Position numbers and translations under genes: made by a program. Positions 46,466 to 55,682 of a stretch of DNA of 64,000 nt are shown one piece after another (within the stretch, counting starts at the first letter, position 1; the number at the start of each line of letters is the position of its first letter). The notes beneath the pieces were generated by a model. It was given only the letters and a program-made list of their open reading frames with translations. It made no database searches and was not told where the DNA came from. This DNA is from Desulfosarcina alkanivorans (GTDB taxonomy: Bacteria > Desulfobacterota > Desulfobacteria > Desulfobacterales > Desulfosarcinaceae), in contig NZ_AP021874.1 in the NCBI RefSeq assembly GCF_009688945.1, positions 1,426,001 through 1,490,000 of the forward strand. The letters run 5' to 3'.

Positions 46466-46856
46466 GCTTAAAACAGATCTGAAATCGGCCATGAAGGCAC
46501 GTGACGAGGCCAGAAAAGATACGCTCAGGGTCATCATGGGAGAAATGGCCCGCCTGGACCAGAAACAGTTTTCCGATGACGAAATCATCAAAATACTCAA
46601 AAAGCTGATTAAATCGGAAAAAGAGATGCTTGAAAAAAGCGGGCGGGGGGAAGAGACATCCGCCTTTATCGAAATTATCGAGGCCTACCTGCCTCAAATG
46701 GTTTCGGAAGATGAAATCCGCCGGTGGATCACCGCCAATATCGATTTTTCCGATTTCAAGAATAAAATGCAGGCCATGGGCCCCATCATGGCCCACTTTG
46801 GTGCGTCGGTCGACGGCAACGTCGTCAAGCAGGTGCTTCAACGGTTTTCCGTCTGA
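46449..46856 (+). CDS. yqeY: GatB/YqeY domain protein
   Basis: 135 residues. YqeY-type helical domain: LQDRLKTDLKSAMKARDEARKDTLRVIMGEM, then SAFIEIIEAYLPQMVSEDEI and MGPIMAHFGASVDGNVVKQVL. The family resembles the C-terminal tail of the GatB amidotransferase subunit and probably binds tRNA. AAGGAAC precedes the ATG, which lies inside the end of the upstream gene. Confidence 0.9.
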   Translation: MTLQDRLKTDLKSAMKARDEARKDTLRVIMGEMARLDQKQFSDDEIIKILKKLIKSEKEMLEKSGRGEETSAFIEIIEAYLPQMVSEDEIRRWITANIDFSDFKNKMQAMGPIMAHFGASVDGNVVKQVLQRFSV

Positions 46857-46935
46857 CTCGGAAGGGTTGGATCAGCGTCGAAAAACAGGCCCGGGAAGGG
46901 CTTCCTGCCGGTGCCGTTGAACCATATCATATTGT

Positions 46936-48180
46936 CTAACCGGCCAGAATACCCACCACCGCGCCGGTCATACAGGTGGCCAGGGTGCCGGCAACGACCG
47001 ACCGCAGGCCCAGGGAGACGATCTCGCTGCGCCGGCCCGGGGCCATGGTGCCCAGCCCGCCGATCATGATCCCCAGACTGCCGGGATTCGCAAACCCGCA
47101 CATGGCGTAAGTCATGATCAGCATGCTGCGGTCGCTCAGTGTACCCGGCTGCAGCCGGCTGAGTTCCAGGTAGGCCAGGAATTCATTCAGGATGGTTTTG
47201 ACGCCCATGAGGCCGCCGGCGGCCGGCGCCTCCTGCCAGGGCACCCCCATGAGCCAGGCCAACGGCGCCATGATCCGCCCCAGCACCCGCTGGAGAGTGA
47301 TGGCCTGCCCCCCGATGTCGGGTAACAGCCCCAACAGCGTATTGGCCAGATGAACCAGGGCCACCAGCACAATCAGCATGGCGATGATGTTGATCAGCAG
47401 TTCGACGCCCTGGAGGGTACCCCGGGTGACGGCATCCATGCTGCCGGCGTCCGGCTGGTCCACCACCAGTTCGCCGCCGGTGGGTGAGGCGGTTTCGGGA
47501 ACCATGACTTTGGCCACGGTGACCGCGGCCGGAACGCTGATGATGGAAGCGGTGAGGATATGGCCCATGACACCGGGAATGACGTCGCCCAGAATACTGG
47601 CGTAGAGCACCATCACGGTACCGGCGATGGTGGCCATACCCGCCGTCATGAGGGCAAACAGCTCGCTGCGGGTCATCTTCTCCAGGTACGGCCGCACAAA
47701 AAGCGGGGATTCGACCATGCCCACAAACACGTTGGCCGACACCCCCAATCCCTCGGCACCGCCCAGCCCCATGGTTTTTCGAAGACACCAGGAAAATCCA
47801 CTGACCACCAGGGGAAGAACGCGCCAGTGAAACAACAGTGCGGACAAGGCGCTGATCACCAGAACCAGCGGCAGGGCCCGGAACGCCAGGATGAAGGAAG
47901 CACCTGGAAAGGCCTCGGCAAAGGGCAGCGCAGCGCCTCCGAGGAAACCGAACACAAACGAGGTGCCGGCCGTGGTGGCCGCCTCAAGGGCCATGACCCC
48001 GTCGTTCAGGATCATGAAAAATTGCCTGAAAACAGGCAGCCTCAGCAGGATCAGGCCCGTAACCAACTGGACGCCGATACCCGTTGCAATCAGTTTCAAC
48101 GAAACCTGTCTGCGATGTTCCCCCATCAGCCACGCCAGAAGGAGAAACGCCGCCAGTCCGGCTACTCCCTGAAAAACCAT
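46936..48180 (-). CDS. Concentrative nucleoside transporter (NupC family)
   Basis: 414 residues with about eight or nine hydrophobic segments. Motifs of the CNT family are present: FGFLGGAALPFAE, FRALPLVLVISALSALLFHWRVLP, GVSANVFVGMVESPLFVRPYL (the conserved NxFxGxxEAPL region), GVMGHILTASIISVPAA, and CGFANPGSLGIMIGGLG near the C-terminus. It imports nucleosides with H+ or Na+. GGGGA lies upstream of the ATG at 48180; an in-frame extension exists but is unlikely. Confidence 0.9.
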   Translation of the reverse strand: MVFQGVAGLAAFLLLAWLMGEHRRQVSLKLIATGIGVQLVTGLILLRLPVFRQFFMILNDGVMALEAATTAGTSFVFGFLGGAALPFAEAFPGASFILAFRALPLVLVISALSALLFHWRVLPLVVSGFSWCLRKTMGLGGAEGLGVSANVFVGMVESPLFVRPYLEKMTRSELFALMTAGMATIAGTVMVLYASILGDVIPGVMGHILTASIISVPAAVTVAKVMVPETASPTGGELVVDQPDAGSMDAVTRGTLQGVELLINIIAMLIVLVALVHLANTLLGLLPDIGGQAITLQRVLGRIMAPLAWLMGVPWQEAPAAGGLMGVKTILNEFLAYLELSRLQPGTLSDRSMLIMTYAMCGFANPGSLGIMIGGLGTMAPGRRSEIVSLGLRSVVAGTLATCMTGAVVGILAG

Positions 48181-48330
48181 GATATCTGTCCCCGGCCGCC
48201 CGATGGGACCGCAGCGGGATAAACACCCCGGAGGAGCCGTCATCCCTGCCGATGCCCTTACGTCACGGCGCCGCCTTGAGGGCCTGCCCGAAAACAAGGG
48301 GTGGGAGCTTGCATGGGCGGTTGAACACCC

Positions 48331-48588
48331 CTATCCGTTGTCCTGAACCAGTACCTTCGCGATCTGTATGTCATAGGCCCGGTTGGGATCGAAGCCACCG
48401 CGTTTATCGTACAGCACCCGGGCCTGCTGAATCGCACCATAGGGAACCCAGCCATGATCGTTCCAGATACTCGGGTCGTCCTCGTTTTTCATCCTGAATT
48501 CAACCTCCCCGCTCTTTTCGCGCACATACATGCGCACCCGTTTGTTTTCAGGGAAGGGATAGTAATAGATTCCGACTTTATCTTTCAT
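48331..48588 (-). CDS. Small conserved-looking protein, unknown
   Basis: 85 residues from the ATG at 48588, with GGAGG about 14 bases upstream. KVGIYYYPFPENKRVRMYVRE, then FRMKNEDDPSIWNDHGWVP and AIQQARVLYDKRGGFDPNRAYD suggest a small beta-rich fold. No family recognised. It is one of two small minus-strand genes between the transporter and the sensor kinase. Confidence 0.65.
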   Translation of the reverse strand: MKDKVGIYYYPFPENKRVRMYVREKSGEVEFRMKNEDDPSIWNDHGWVPYGAIQQARVLYDKRGGFDPNRAYDIQIAKVLVQDNG

Positions 48589-48705
48589 GCCGCTGTTTGT
48601 CCTCCGGTATTGGGGAGCCGCTTTGGACCGGGCTTTCGTAATGCAGGCGCCCTCATCCGGGAAGCCCGCAGTCAAGGTTACGAGACGGACGGTCATGGAC
48701 GCCGC

Positions 48706-49164
48706 CTAAAAAAGGTTGTTTTCCTTCAACACCGCCGCCGCCTGGCCGCCTATGCGGGTGACCCGGGTCAGGGCCTGGGTCAGGTGAAAGGTGGTTTCCT
48801 GCGGGACTCCGGAATTGATCATCACCAGTGCCATGTTGATTTTCTGACCGATCTCGTGCCAGCGGCGGTCATTGGTAACGCTGCCGGCCAGGTCCGATTC
48901 GTCGGCGACCATGTGGGCCAGGGTTTGAAGCAGGAGAACCCCCTGCTGCCGCCCCGGGCCCTCCATGGCGGCCACCTGGTCGGCAATCTGACAGATCCAG
49001 ATCAATCCCGACTTCACCTTCTCACTCTGGGCGTACGCCGAGACGGCCCGTTTGATGTCGCCGGTGCGATCCCCCTGTCTTTCCCTGGCTCGATTATCCT
49101 TCACCACAGGCGCCTGCCTTTTTGACGGTTGGAGATGTTCTAACGAATATTTTATTTTTTTCAA
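48706..49164 (-). CDS. Soluble helical protein, unknown
   Basis: 152 residues. A basic N-terminal stretch with AVVKDNR is followed by predicted helices (IWICQIADQVAAM, QGVLLLQTLAHMVADE, RWHEIGQKINMALVMI) and a C-terminal LTQALTRVTRIGGQAAAVLKE. No recognised family. It lies divergent to the PAS sensor kinase, sharing the AT-rich promoter region at 49140-49210. Confidence 0.6.
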   Translation of the reverse strand: MKKIKYSLEHLQPSKRQAPVVKDNRARERQGDRTGDIKRAVSAYAQSEKVKSGLIWICQIADQVAAMEGPGRQQGVLLLQTLAHMVADESDLAGSVTNDRRWHEIGQKINMALVMINSGVPQETTFHLTQALTRVTRIGGQAAAVLKENNLF

Positions 49165-49299
49165 AGTTTTTTCTTTTACAAATCAGGGTTCTGGGATAAC
49201 TTTTTGAATTGTGTCCGTCTGCAATCAGGCCAGCGGGCCATTCATGGACGGGCACATCCCCCCCATTATCGATTGTCAGCCAGCACGGGAGTCATCCGG

Positions 49300-51339
49300 A
49301 TGGACACGCAGAACCGATTGAAACACCTTGCCCTGCCGGCAAAGGAATACCCGCCCGATTACCGGGGTCGGCTTGCCGTCGAAACCCCTGCCGCCGGCCA
49401 CCGGCCCGCCCGGGATGTCCTCAAGGAACGGGATCTTCAGCTTTCTGCCATTATTCAGGCATTTGACGGTTTCGTTTACGTGAGCACCAAGGACTACCGC
49501 GTGGAGTTCATGAACCAGCGGCTGATCCAGCGAACGGGTTATGACGGCACGGGCCATCGCTGCTACAAGGTGCTGCACAACCTGGACGAGGTGTGTCCCT
49601 GGTGCTGCAATGACCGGATATTCAAGGGCGAAACCGTTCGCTGGGAGATTAAGAGCCCCAAAGACCAGCGATGGTATTATGTGATCGACACCCCTTTGTT
49701 TCGTCGGGACGGGACCATTTCCAAATTCGGCATGATCGTTGACATTCATGAGCGCAAGGAAGCTGAACAGGAGCTGGAACGGCACCGCCGCAACCTGGAG
49801 GAACGGGTTCGCTCGCGGACACGTGACCTCACGCTGATCAACGAACACCTGCTCAATGAAATCGAGGACCGCAAGAAGATTGAAAAAACGTTAAGAGAAA
49901 GCCAGGAACGGCATCGCATCATATTCGACGGATCGCGGGATGCTATTTTCATCAGCGCGGCGGATGGGGCCATCCTGATTTTTAACCGCAGCGCCTCCCA
50001 GTTGACCGGATACGGGCCGGATGAACTCAAGCGGCTTAAACTCTTCGATCTGTATGCCAGGGTCGACCCCGAGCGACACAGTGACTACTTCAAACGGATC
50101 TGGTCTGGTCAATCCATCTCCGGCGAGGCCAGAATTGCCAGAAAAGACGGCCGCACCATCTATACGGAATTCAGCAGCCGCAAGATCGTGATCGCAGGCA
50201 AAGCCTGCGCCCACACCATAGCAAGGGATGTAACCGCCCGCAAAAAATCCGAAGCCGCCCTGCGTCGCAGCGAAGCCAAATACCGGGAACTGGTGCAAAA
50301 TACCAACAGCATCATCATTCGATACGATCCCTTGGGGCACATCACCTTCTTCAATGAATATGCCCGGAGATTTTTCGGCTTTCCCGAGAAGGAGATCATT
50401 GGACGAAATATTCTGGGCAGCATCATTCCATGGCGTTCATCCGCCGGCCGGGACTATCGCTCCCTGATGATGGACTTCCTGAAATACCCGGAACGATACC
50501 CCACCAATGAAATCGAGAATGTCCGTCGCAATGGCTCGCGCGCCTGGATTGCCTGGACCAACAAACCCGTCCGCGACAAAACCGGCCGAATCAATGAGAT
50601 CCTGAGCGTCGGCATCGATGTCACCCAGCGCAAACAGGCCCAGGACCAGGTACAGTCGCTCACCCATCAATTAATCAAAGCCCAGGAAAATGAGCGTTTG
50701 AAGATATCCAGGGACCTGCATGACCACATTGCCCAGGATCTGTCCACCCTGAAAATCAGCCTGGAAACCCTGTTCAAGGACCAGCCGGCAGCCATCACCA
50801 GCAAGGTTTCCCAGCTATCCGGCCTTCTGCAGCGGTCCATTGCCTCGGTCAGGGATATGGCCTATGACCTGCGCCCCCCCGGCCTGGACCAGCTGGGCCT
50901 GGTAAGAACCCTTTACCTGTATTGTGAGGATTTTTCCAAATCCAACGGCGTGGAAATTGATTTCGCGGCAGCCGGTGTGGATGAGCTTGACCTGGAATAT
51001 GAAACGGAAATCAACATCTACCGGTTGATCCAGGAAGCCCTGAACAACATCAAACGGCATGCCGGTGCCGACCGGGCGACGATCCGGCTGGTCGCGTCTT
51101 CGCCGGATATCGTTATCCGCATCAAAGACAATGGCAAAGGCTTTGATGTGAATGACCGGCGAAGACGGGCATTGAAAGAAAAGCGAATGGGCCTGCAAAG
51201 CATGGTGGAACGGGTGGGTCTTCTGGGTGGAAAAATCAACATCCAGTCCAGACCCGCAAAAGGCACCTATATTCTGATAGAAATCCCATTGAAGGAGAAA
51301 GCCAGTGGCTTCCAAGAAGAGCATTCTGATCGTCGATGA
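49300..51339 (+). CDS. PAS-domain sensor histidine kinase of the NarX/HisKA_3 type
   Basis: 679 residues, no membrane helix, so cytoplasmic. Three PAS domains: residues ~45-155 (with a CPWCCN cysteine motif), ~205-330 and ~335-455, linked by coiled coils. The HisKA_3 phosphoacceptor lies in ISRDLHDHIAQDLSTLK. ATPase motifs: LIQEALNNIKRHAGA, IKDNGKGFDV and GLQSMVERVGLLGG. The stop overlaps the start of the response regulator by 35 bases. The cysteine cluster in the first PAS could bind a metal or sense redox; inference. Confidence 0.92.
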   Translation: MDTQNRLKHLALPAKEYPPDYRGRLAVETPAAGHRPARDVLKERDLQLSAIIQAFDGFVYVSTKDYRVEFMNQRLIQRTGYDGTGHRCYKVLHNLDEVCPWCCNDRIFKGETVRWEIKSPKDQRWYYVIDTPLFRRDGTISKFGMIVDIHERKEAEQELERHRRNLEERVRSRTRDLTLINEHLLNEIEDRKKIEKTLRESQERHRIIFDGSRDAIFISAADGAILIFNRSASQLTGYGPDELKRLKLFDLYARVDPERHSDYFKRIWSGQSISGEARIARKDGRTIYTEFSSRKIVIAGKACAHTIARDVTARKKSEAALRRSEAKYRELVQNTNSIIIRYDPLGHITFFNEYARRFFGFPEKEIIGRNILGSIIPWRSSAGRDYRSLMMDFLKYPERYPTNEIENVRRNGSRAWIAWTNKPVRDKTGRINEILSVGIDVTQRKQAQDQVQSLTHQLIKAQENERLKISRDLHDHIAQDLSTLKISLETLFKDQPAAITSKVSQLSGLLQRSIASVRDMAYDLRPPGLDQLGLVRTLYLYCEDFSKSNGVEIDFAAAGVDELDLEYETEINIYRLIQEALNNIKRHAGADRATIRLVASSPDIVIRIKDNGKGFDVNDRRRRALKEKRMGLQSMVERVGLLGGKINIQSRPAKGTYILIEIPLKEKASGFQEEHSDRR

Positions 51340-51982
51340 CCACCCGCTGTTCAGAGAAGGCCTGAAAGCCATCATTGCCGGCGACCCCAACTTTGTGGTC
51401 GAAGGCGAAGCCGGAAACGCACGCGATGGGTACGCCATGGCCAAAAAGATCAAGCCGGACGTGGCCCTGGTGGACATTTCGCTTCCCGATGAAAGCGGCA
51501 TGCAGATCACCCGCCGGATCCGGGAGGCGCTCCCGGACACGCGGGTGATGATCGTCAGCATGCATTCGAAAATCGACTACATTGTGGAAGCGTTTCAAGC
51601 CGGTGCAACCGGGTACGTCGTCAAGGAATCCGCCGCCGGCAGGCTGGTCCAGGGGCTTCACTCCGTCACTGCAGGGGAGTATTTCCTGGACAGTTCTATT
51701 TCTCACGAAGTGGTGTCTCGGCTGATGAAATCGCCGGTTCGTGAGGCGCGGGTCAGCGATACGGACTATGGCCGGCTCACCCCCAGAGAACAGGAAATTA
51801 TGCGACTGCTCGCCGAGGGCCATCCCAAATCGGAAATCGCCGACCAGCTTTGCATCAGCATAAAAACCGTCGAGAACCACCGGTCCAACATCATGAAAAA
51901 ACTTGATCTGCACTCCGCCATGGACCTGGTGCGATATGCCGCCAAATTGGGGCTCATCGATATCGACCTTTGGAAAGAGTGA
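51305..51982 (+). CDS. NarL/FixJ-type response regulator
   Basis: 225 residues starting at GTG 51305, within the end of the kinase gene. Receiver: ILIVDDHPLFREGLKAII, phosphoacceptor in VALVDISLPDESGMQ, and lysine in GYVVKESAAGRL. C-terminal LuxR-type helix-turn-helix: LTPREQEIMRLLAEGHPKSEI, then LCISIKTVENHRSNIMKKL. Cognate partner of the kinase. A GC-rich hairpin lies at 52159-52177, about 180 bases downstream. Confidence 0.94.
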   Translation: MASKKSILIVDDHPLFREGLKAIIAGDPNFVVEGEAGNARDGYAMAKKIKPDVALVDISLPDESGMQITRRIREALPDTRVMIVSMHSKIDYIVEAFQAGATGYVVKESAAGRLVQGLHSVTAGEYFLDSSISHEVVSRLMKSPVREARVSDTDYGRLTPREQEIMRLLAEGHPKSEIADQLCISIKTVENHRSNIMKKLDLHSAMDLVRYAAKLGLIDIDLWKE

Positions 51983-52409
51983 CTCGTATCATCATCGACG
52001 CCGGGTCAGCCGCCCGCCGCCTCAAAGGACAACAAGGATTGAGCCCCCGGCAAGTCCTCAACCCGACGTCAATGCGAATCGTGCGTTCCCCCGCCCGAAG
52101 CACTCATCCCGGCGTCGCCAATAGGGTTCCCCTTCTCACCCCCCCCGCCTTTCCCGCACCCGGGATTTTCTCCCGGGATATGGTAAAAAATCCTAAAAAA
52201 ATGAAGAAGCTGCCCTATAGACTTTTTGTTTTAAGCCGATATTATGGGTAACCAGAGAAGAGCCGGTGGCTAACGGGGTGGCATACCGGTTCATTTTGTG
52301 AGGATATCCGAAAAATATCCAGTGGACAGTCGACAGGTAGGTTACAACGGGTACCATCTTCTTTTAAATTCAAAAAATGGCAGGAAGATTGCCATGAAAG
52401 GAGAATAAG
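51983..52409. other. Intergenic region with a GC-rich hairpin
   Basis: About 427 bases. CCCGGGA (52159-52165) and TCCCGGG (52171-52177) pair perfectly around TTTTC and may terminate the two-component operon, though no T-run follows. The part at 52200-52400 is AT-rich and should carry the promoter of the small cysteine-rich gene. No other feature was seen. Confidence 0.35.
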
Positions 52410-52610
52410 ATGATATCTTCTCCATGCAAAACCTGTGAAAGAAGGAACGACCCGAAGGATGAATGTCTGAAAAACTGCAAAATCCTGCACGACGTTCAGG
52501 AATTTCATCTGATGACCGCAAAAAATATCTGTTACAGTGCCATCGATTGCACCGAGGAAAGCCGTTATCAAATCAAATCGCCCTCTTCTGCCGCCATGAG
52601 CCCGTATTAG
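52410..52610 (+). CDS. Small cysteine-rich protein with a CxxC-x9-CxxxC motif
   Basis: 66 residues. AAAGGAG lies 7 bases before the ATG. The N-terminus reads CKTCERRNDPKDECLKNC: Cys6, Cys9, Cys19 and Cys23, a likely zinc or Fe-S site, followed by an amphipathic helix (KILHDVQEFHLM) and a polar tail. No named family. It is followed by another small cysteine-rich protein (52828-53142). Confidence 0.65.
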   Translation: MISSPCKTCERRNDPKDECLKNCKILHDVQEFHLMTAKNICYSAIDCTEESRYQIKSPSSAAMSPY

Positions 52611-52827
52611 CGCATCCGCCGGCCGCCGGTCAACGACGGTTCTCTGCACGTTGCGTCGGTCGCAGCCGGGAATTTGGCGAACGGTCCGTGCAGCAGGGAT
52701 TGCCGGCAGTCTACCCGCAGCCATGCCGGTCATGGCGTCGACGCGTTTCAATCGTATCCGCCCGGCGGACAAACCCGGGTCATTGAAACGGCTCCTGTCC
52801 ATGGCCGGTGCCGATCAGCGATTAAAC

Positions 52828-53142
52828 ATGTTAACACCAACCCCAAAAGAGCCACCGAAGATGGATCAGCATCGATCTTCCGTTCCAGAGAACCAGGTGC
52901 CTTATCGTTCCAGTGACCGATCCGGCGAGATGCCCCGGGCCAACTCCCCCGGAAAAAAGACCCCACGTGGCGGGCAGGTCGATGTTATCGCCATGGTCCG
53001 GAGTCTGCAGAGAACGGCGGGCATGACGGATTGTTTCCGAAGGGGCAATGCCGACTGTGACATGATCGACTGCGACTGGCGGGCGCATTGCCTGGGAACG
53101 CCGTCCGATCAGCCCCCCAACGGAACGCGGCCAAAAAAATAA
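52828..53142 (+). CDS. Small protein with a C-terminal four-cysteine motif
   Basis: 104 residues from the ATG at 52828; ATG 52861 is also possible. The first half is proline- and arginine-rich and probably unstructured. The C-terminal half has CFRRGNADCDMIDCDWRAHC, cysteines spaced x7, x4 and x5, resembling a compact metal-binding knuckle. No strong ribosome site, so the start is uncertain. Unknown family. Confidence 0.5.
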   Translation: MLTPTPKEPPKMDQHRSSVPENQVPYRSSDRSGEMPRANSPGKKTPRGGQVDVIAMVRSLQRTAGMTDCFRRGNADCDMIDCDWRAHCLGTPSDQPPNGTRPKK

Positions 53143-53206
53143 CAGCAAAGCGGCCAAGGTTGGATCCGGTGCCCGGCGGCGCATGATTGCACCGGCATCG
53201 CCCCTG

Positions 53207-55546
53207 TCAGACGGCGGATGACCAGAACCGGTGGAGGCGTGCGGCCAGTTGCCGTTCTGATCGAACGACTGCGGCGGACCAGTGAACGGGCAGCAGCTGC
53301 TGGTAGCCGGGGCTGAAAAATCGCCGGTCCACCAGCAAAATGGCACCACGATCCGTATGGGTCCGGATCACCCGACCGGCGGCCTGAAGCACCCGGTTGA
53401 TGCCCGGATACCGGTATGCAAAGTCGAATCCAGCCCCCTGTCCATCGAAATACCGGCGAATCAGGTCCCTTTCCGGGCAGATGGCCGGCAATCCCACCCC
53501 CACAATGACGGCCCCGCTGAGCCGGTCGCCCACCAGATCGATCCCCTCTCCGAAAATCCCCCCCATGACGGCAAAACCGACCAGGGTCCGGTCGTTTTCT
53601 GCCGAAAAGCGCTCGAGAAACCGCGCCCGGCCGGCGTCATCCATTTCGCGGTCCTGCACCAGAACCTGGACGCCGTCCTCGGTTCCCTCAAATTGGCCGG
53701 CAACCATGTTCATGTATTCATAGGAGGGAAAAAAACACAGGTAGTTGCCTTTTCTGGAGCGGATAAACGTCCGCACCAATGCCCTGATGCGGTCCACACT
53801 CTGTTCCCGCTGGGCATAGTAGGTCGATATGCCCGTGGCGATGAGGACCTCCAGGTGCCGACGCGGGAAGGGAGACGGAACGGCCAGTCTGACAGCGGTC
53901 GGCTCGCATCCGAACAGGTCCTGAAAATAGGTTGCCGGCATCAGGGTGGCGGAAAAGAAAATGGTCGCCCGGGAGCGTTTCAATGCCCGTTTCAAGTGCC
54001 CGGAAGGGTCCAGGCAGAACAACTTGACCTGCAGGTCCCTGCCCGCCACCTGTCGGCAGGTGACGTAGCTGTCATCATACTGATCCCATACCCGCAAAAA
54101 TCCACTGGTCCCGAAATAACGGTCCATGACGATGTCCCGATACGAGGCCGGCTGATTCCTGGCCAGCCAGCGTTCCGATACGCGTAAAAAGGCTCGCAGC
54201 AGGGGTTCCAGGCCATCGGGAAGCCGGGCCTCGGATTGAAAGCCACCGGCTTCCCGCGCGCCTTTTCCGGCATGGCGCATCCAGGTGTTGATCTTTCCCG
54301 CCGCCCGATACACCGCCGGCAGGTGAGATTTCACCGCCCGCCGGAGCTCGAGGAATTCGGATTTTCTCAATCGGGCGGAAAACATCTCACGGGAGCGATC
54401 CACCAGGTTGTGCGCCTCGTCCACCAGAAAGGCATACGCGCCGTGTTCCTCATCGAAGAACCGCTTCAGGTAAACACGGGGGTCGAAGGCGTAGTTATAG
54501 TCGCAGACAATGCAATCCGCCCACCGGGAAAGCTCCAGGGAGAATTCGAAAGGACAGACCCAATGGGACCGGGCCACGGTCTCGATGGCATCGCGGTCCA
54601 GATTGTCCAGGACAAAGGCGTCATCCATGGCGGCCTGCAGCCGATCGAAATGCCCGCGCGCATAGGCGCACACATCCGGGTTGCAGGTGGCATCGGGACA
54701 AAAACAGATTCGGTCCTTGGCGGTCAGGGAGACCCTTTTCAATCGAAGCCCCCTTTCCTGGAGAATAGACAGGGCCTTGAGGGCGGAAGCCTTGCCGGTG
54801 TTGCGGGCGGTGAGAAAAAAAATCCGATCGATGTGGCCCTCCCCCATGGTCTTGATCGCCGGAAACAGCGCGGCCATGGTCTTGCCGATTCCGGTGGAAG
54901 CCTGGATGAGCGCCTGGCCGCCGTCGCGGATGGCCCGGTAAACGGCCACCGCCATGGGCCGCTGGCCGGTTCGATAAGCGGGAAAGGGAAAATCCAGGGC
55001 AAGGATGCCGGCATCCCTGAGTTGACGCCACCGGGCGAGGGTCACGGCCCACTTCAGATAGCGGTCGACCAGCTGTTGAAAAAAAGATTCCAGCCGGTCA
55101 GCGGTCATCCGCTCGACCAGTTCCAGGGTGTCGCCGCTGTCCAGGTGATAATAAGTCAGTCGCGTGGTCACGGCCGGTATCCCCTGCTCCTTTGCCAGCA
55201 GGTAGGCGTAGACCTTGACCTGGCCCCAATGGCAGGGATCGGTGGCCTTTTCGATGGATTCCAGGTCCCGGGTGGTGGATTTGATCTCCTCGACGATGGT
55301 GCCGCCCTCATTGTCGAGAACACCATCGATGCGGCCGCCGACCTCCAGGATCAGATCCGCCGTTTCAACATCCAATGAAACCGGCACCTCGGCACGATAC
55401 CCCTCGGGCCGCTGGCGCTGAATTTTCTGGTGGGCGCGAATGCCCTCGAGGGGGCGCCCGGGAGCGGCAAAACGCATATCCAGGTCGCCGGCTCGCAGTA
55501 CAACGTCCACCAGGGTTCTGACAGCGATTTTATGCCGCTCTTTCAA
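53207..55546 (-). CDS. Nuclease-helicase of the DinG/XPD type
   Basis: 779 residues from TTG 55546 (AAGAGGCGG upstream); a GTG at 55597 is an alternative. The N-terminus reads as a RecB/Cas4-like PD-(D/E)XK nuclease: GGRIDGVL, then VEEIKSTTRD and QVKVYAYLLA. The helicase part has Walker A QASTGIGKTMAAL, DEAH box FLVDEAHNLVDRS, a cysteine-rich insertion (CFCPDATCNPDVC, and later CIVCDYNYAFDP) as in Fe-S XPD-like helicases, FFSATLMPA and a C-terminal QAAGRVIRT motif VI. Probably a 5'-3' helicase for DNA repair. Confidence 0.85.
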   Translation of the reverse strand: MKERHKIAVRTLVDVVLRAGDLDMRFAAPGRPLEGIRAHQKIQRQRPEGYRAEVPVSLDVETADLILEVGGRIDGVLDNEGGTIVEEIKSTTRDLESIEKATDPCHWGQVKVYAYLLAKEQGIPAVTTRLTYYHLDSGDTLELVERMTADRLESFFQQLVDRYLKWAVTLARWRQLRDAGILALDFPFPAYRTGQRPMAVAVYRAIRDGGQALIQASTGIGKTMAALFPAIKTMGEGHIDRIFFLTARNTGKASALKALSILQERGLRLKRVSLTAKDRICFCPDATCNPDVCAYARGHFDRLQAAMDDAFVLDNLDRDAIETVARSHWVCPFEFSLELSRWADCIVCDYNYAFDPRVYLKRFFDEEHGAYAFLVDEAHNLVDRSREMFSARLRKSEFLELRRAVKSHLPAVYRAAGKINTWMRHAGKGAREAGGFQSEARLPDGLEPLLRAFLRVSERWLARNQPASYRDIVMDRYFGTSGFLRVWDQYDDSYVTCRQVAGRDLQVKLFCLDPSGHLKRALKRSRATIFFSATLMPATYFQDLFGCEPTAVRLAVPSPFPRRHLEVLIATGISTYYAQREQSVDRIRALVRTFIRSRKGNYLCFFPSYEYMNMVAGQFEGTEDGVQVLVQDREMDDAGRARFLERFSAENDRTLVGFAVMGGIFGEGIDLVGDRLSGAVIVGVGLPAICPERDLIRRYFDGQGAGFDFAYRYPGINRVLQAAGRVIRTHTDRGAILLVDRRFFSPGYQQLLPVHWSAAVVRSERQLAARLHRFWSSAV

Positions 55547-55682
55547 CAGGGCCGCCTCTTGTTTACGGTTCTCCTTGCCAATGACGCAAAGGCGCACTAG
55601 TGTAGAGGTCGAAACGGTTTTGGTCAAGCCGGAAGACCAGGAGCGTCCTGCGGCCGGCCATCGGTTAAAAAAGGGAGGTAAA

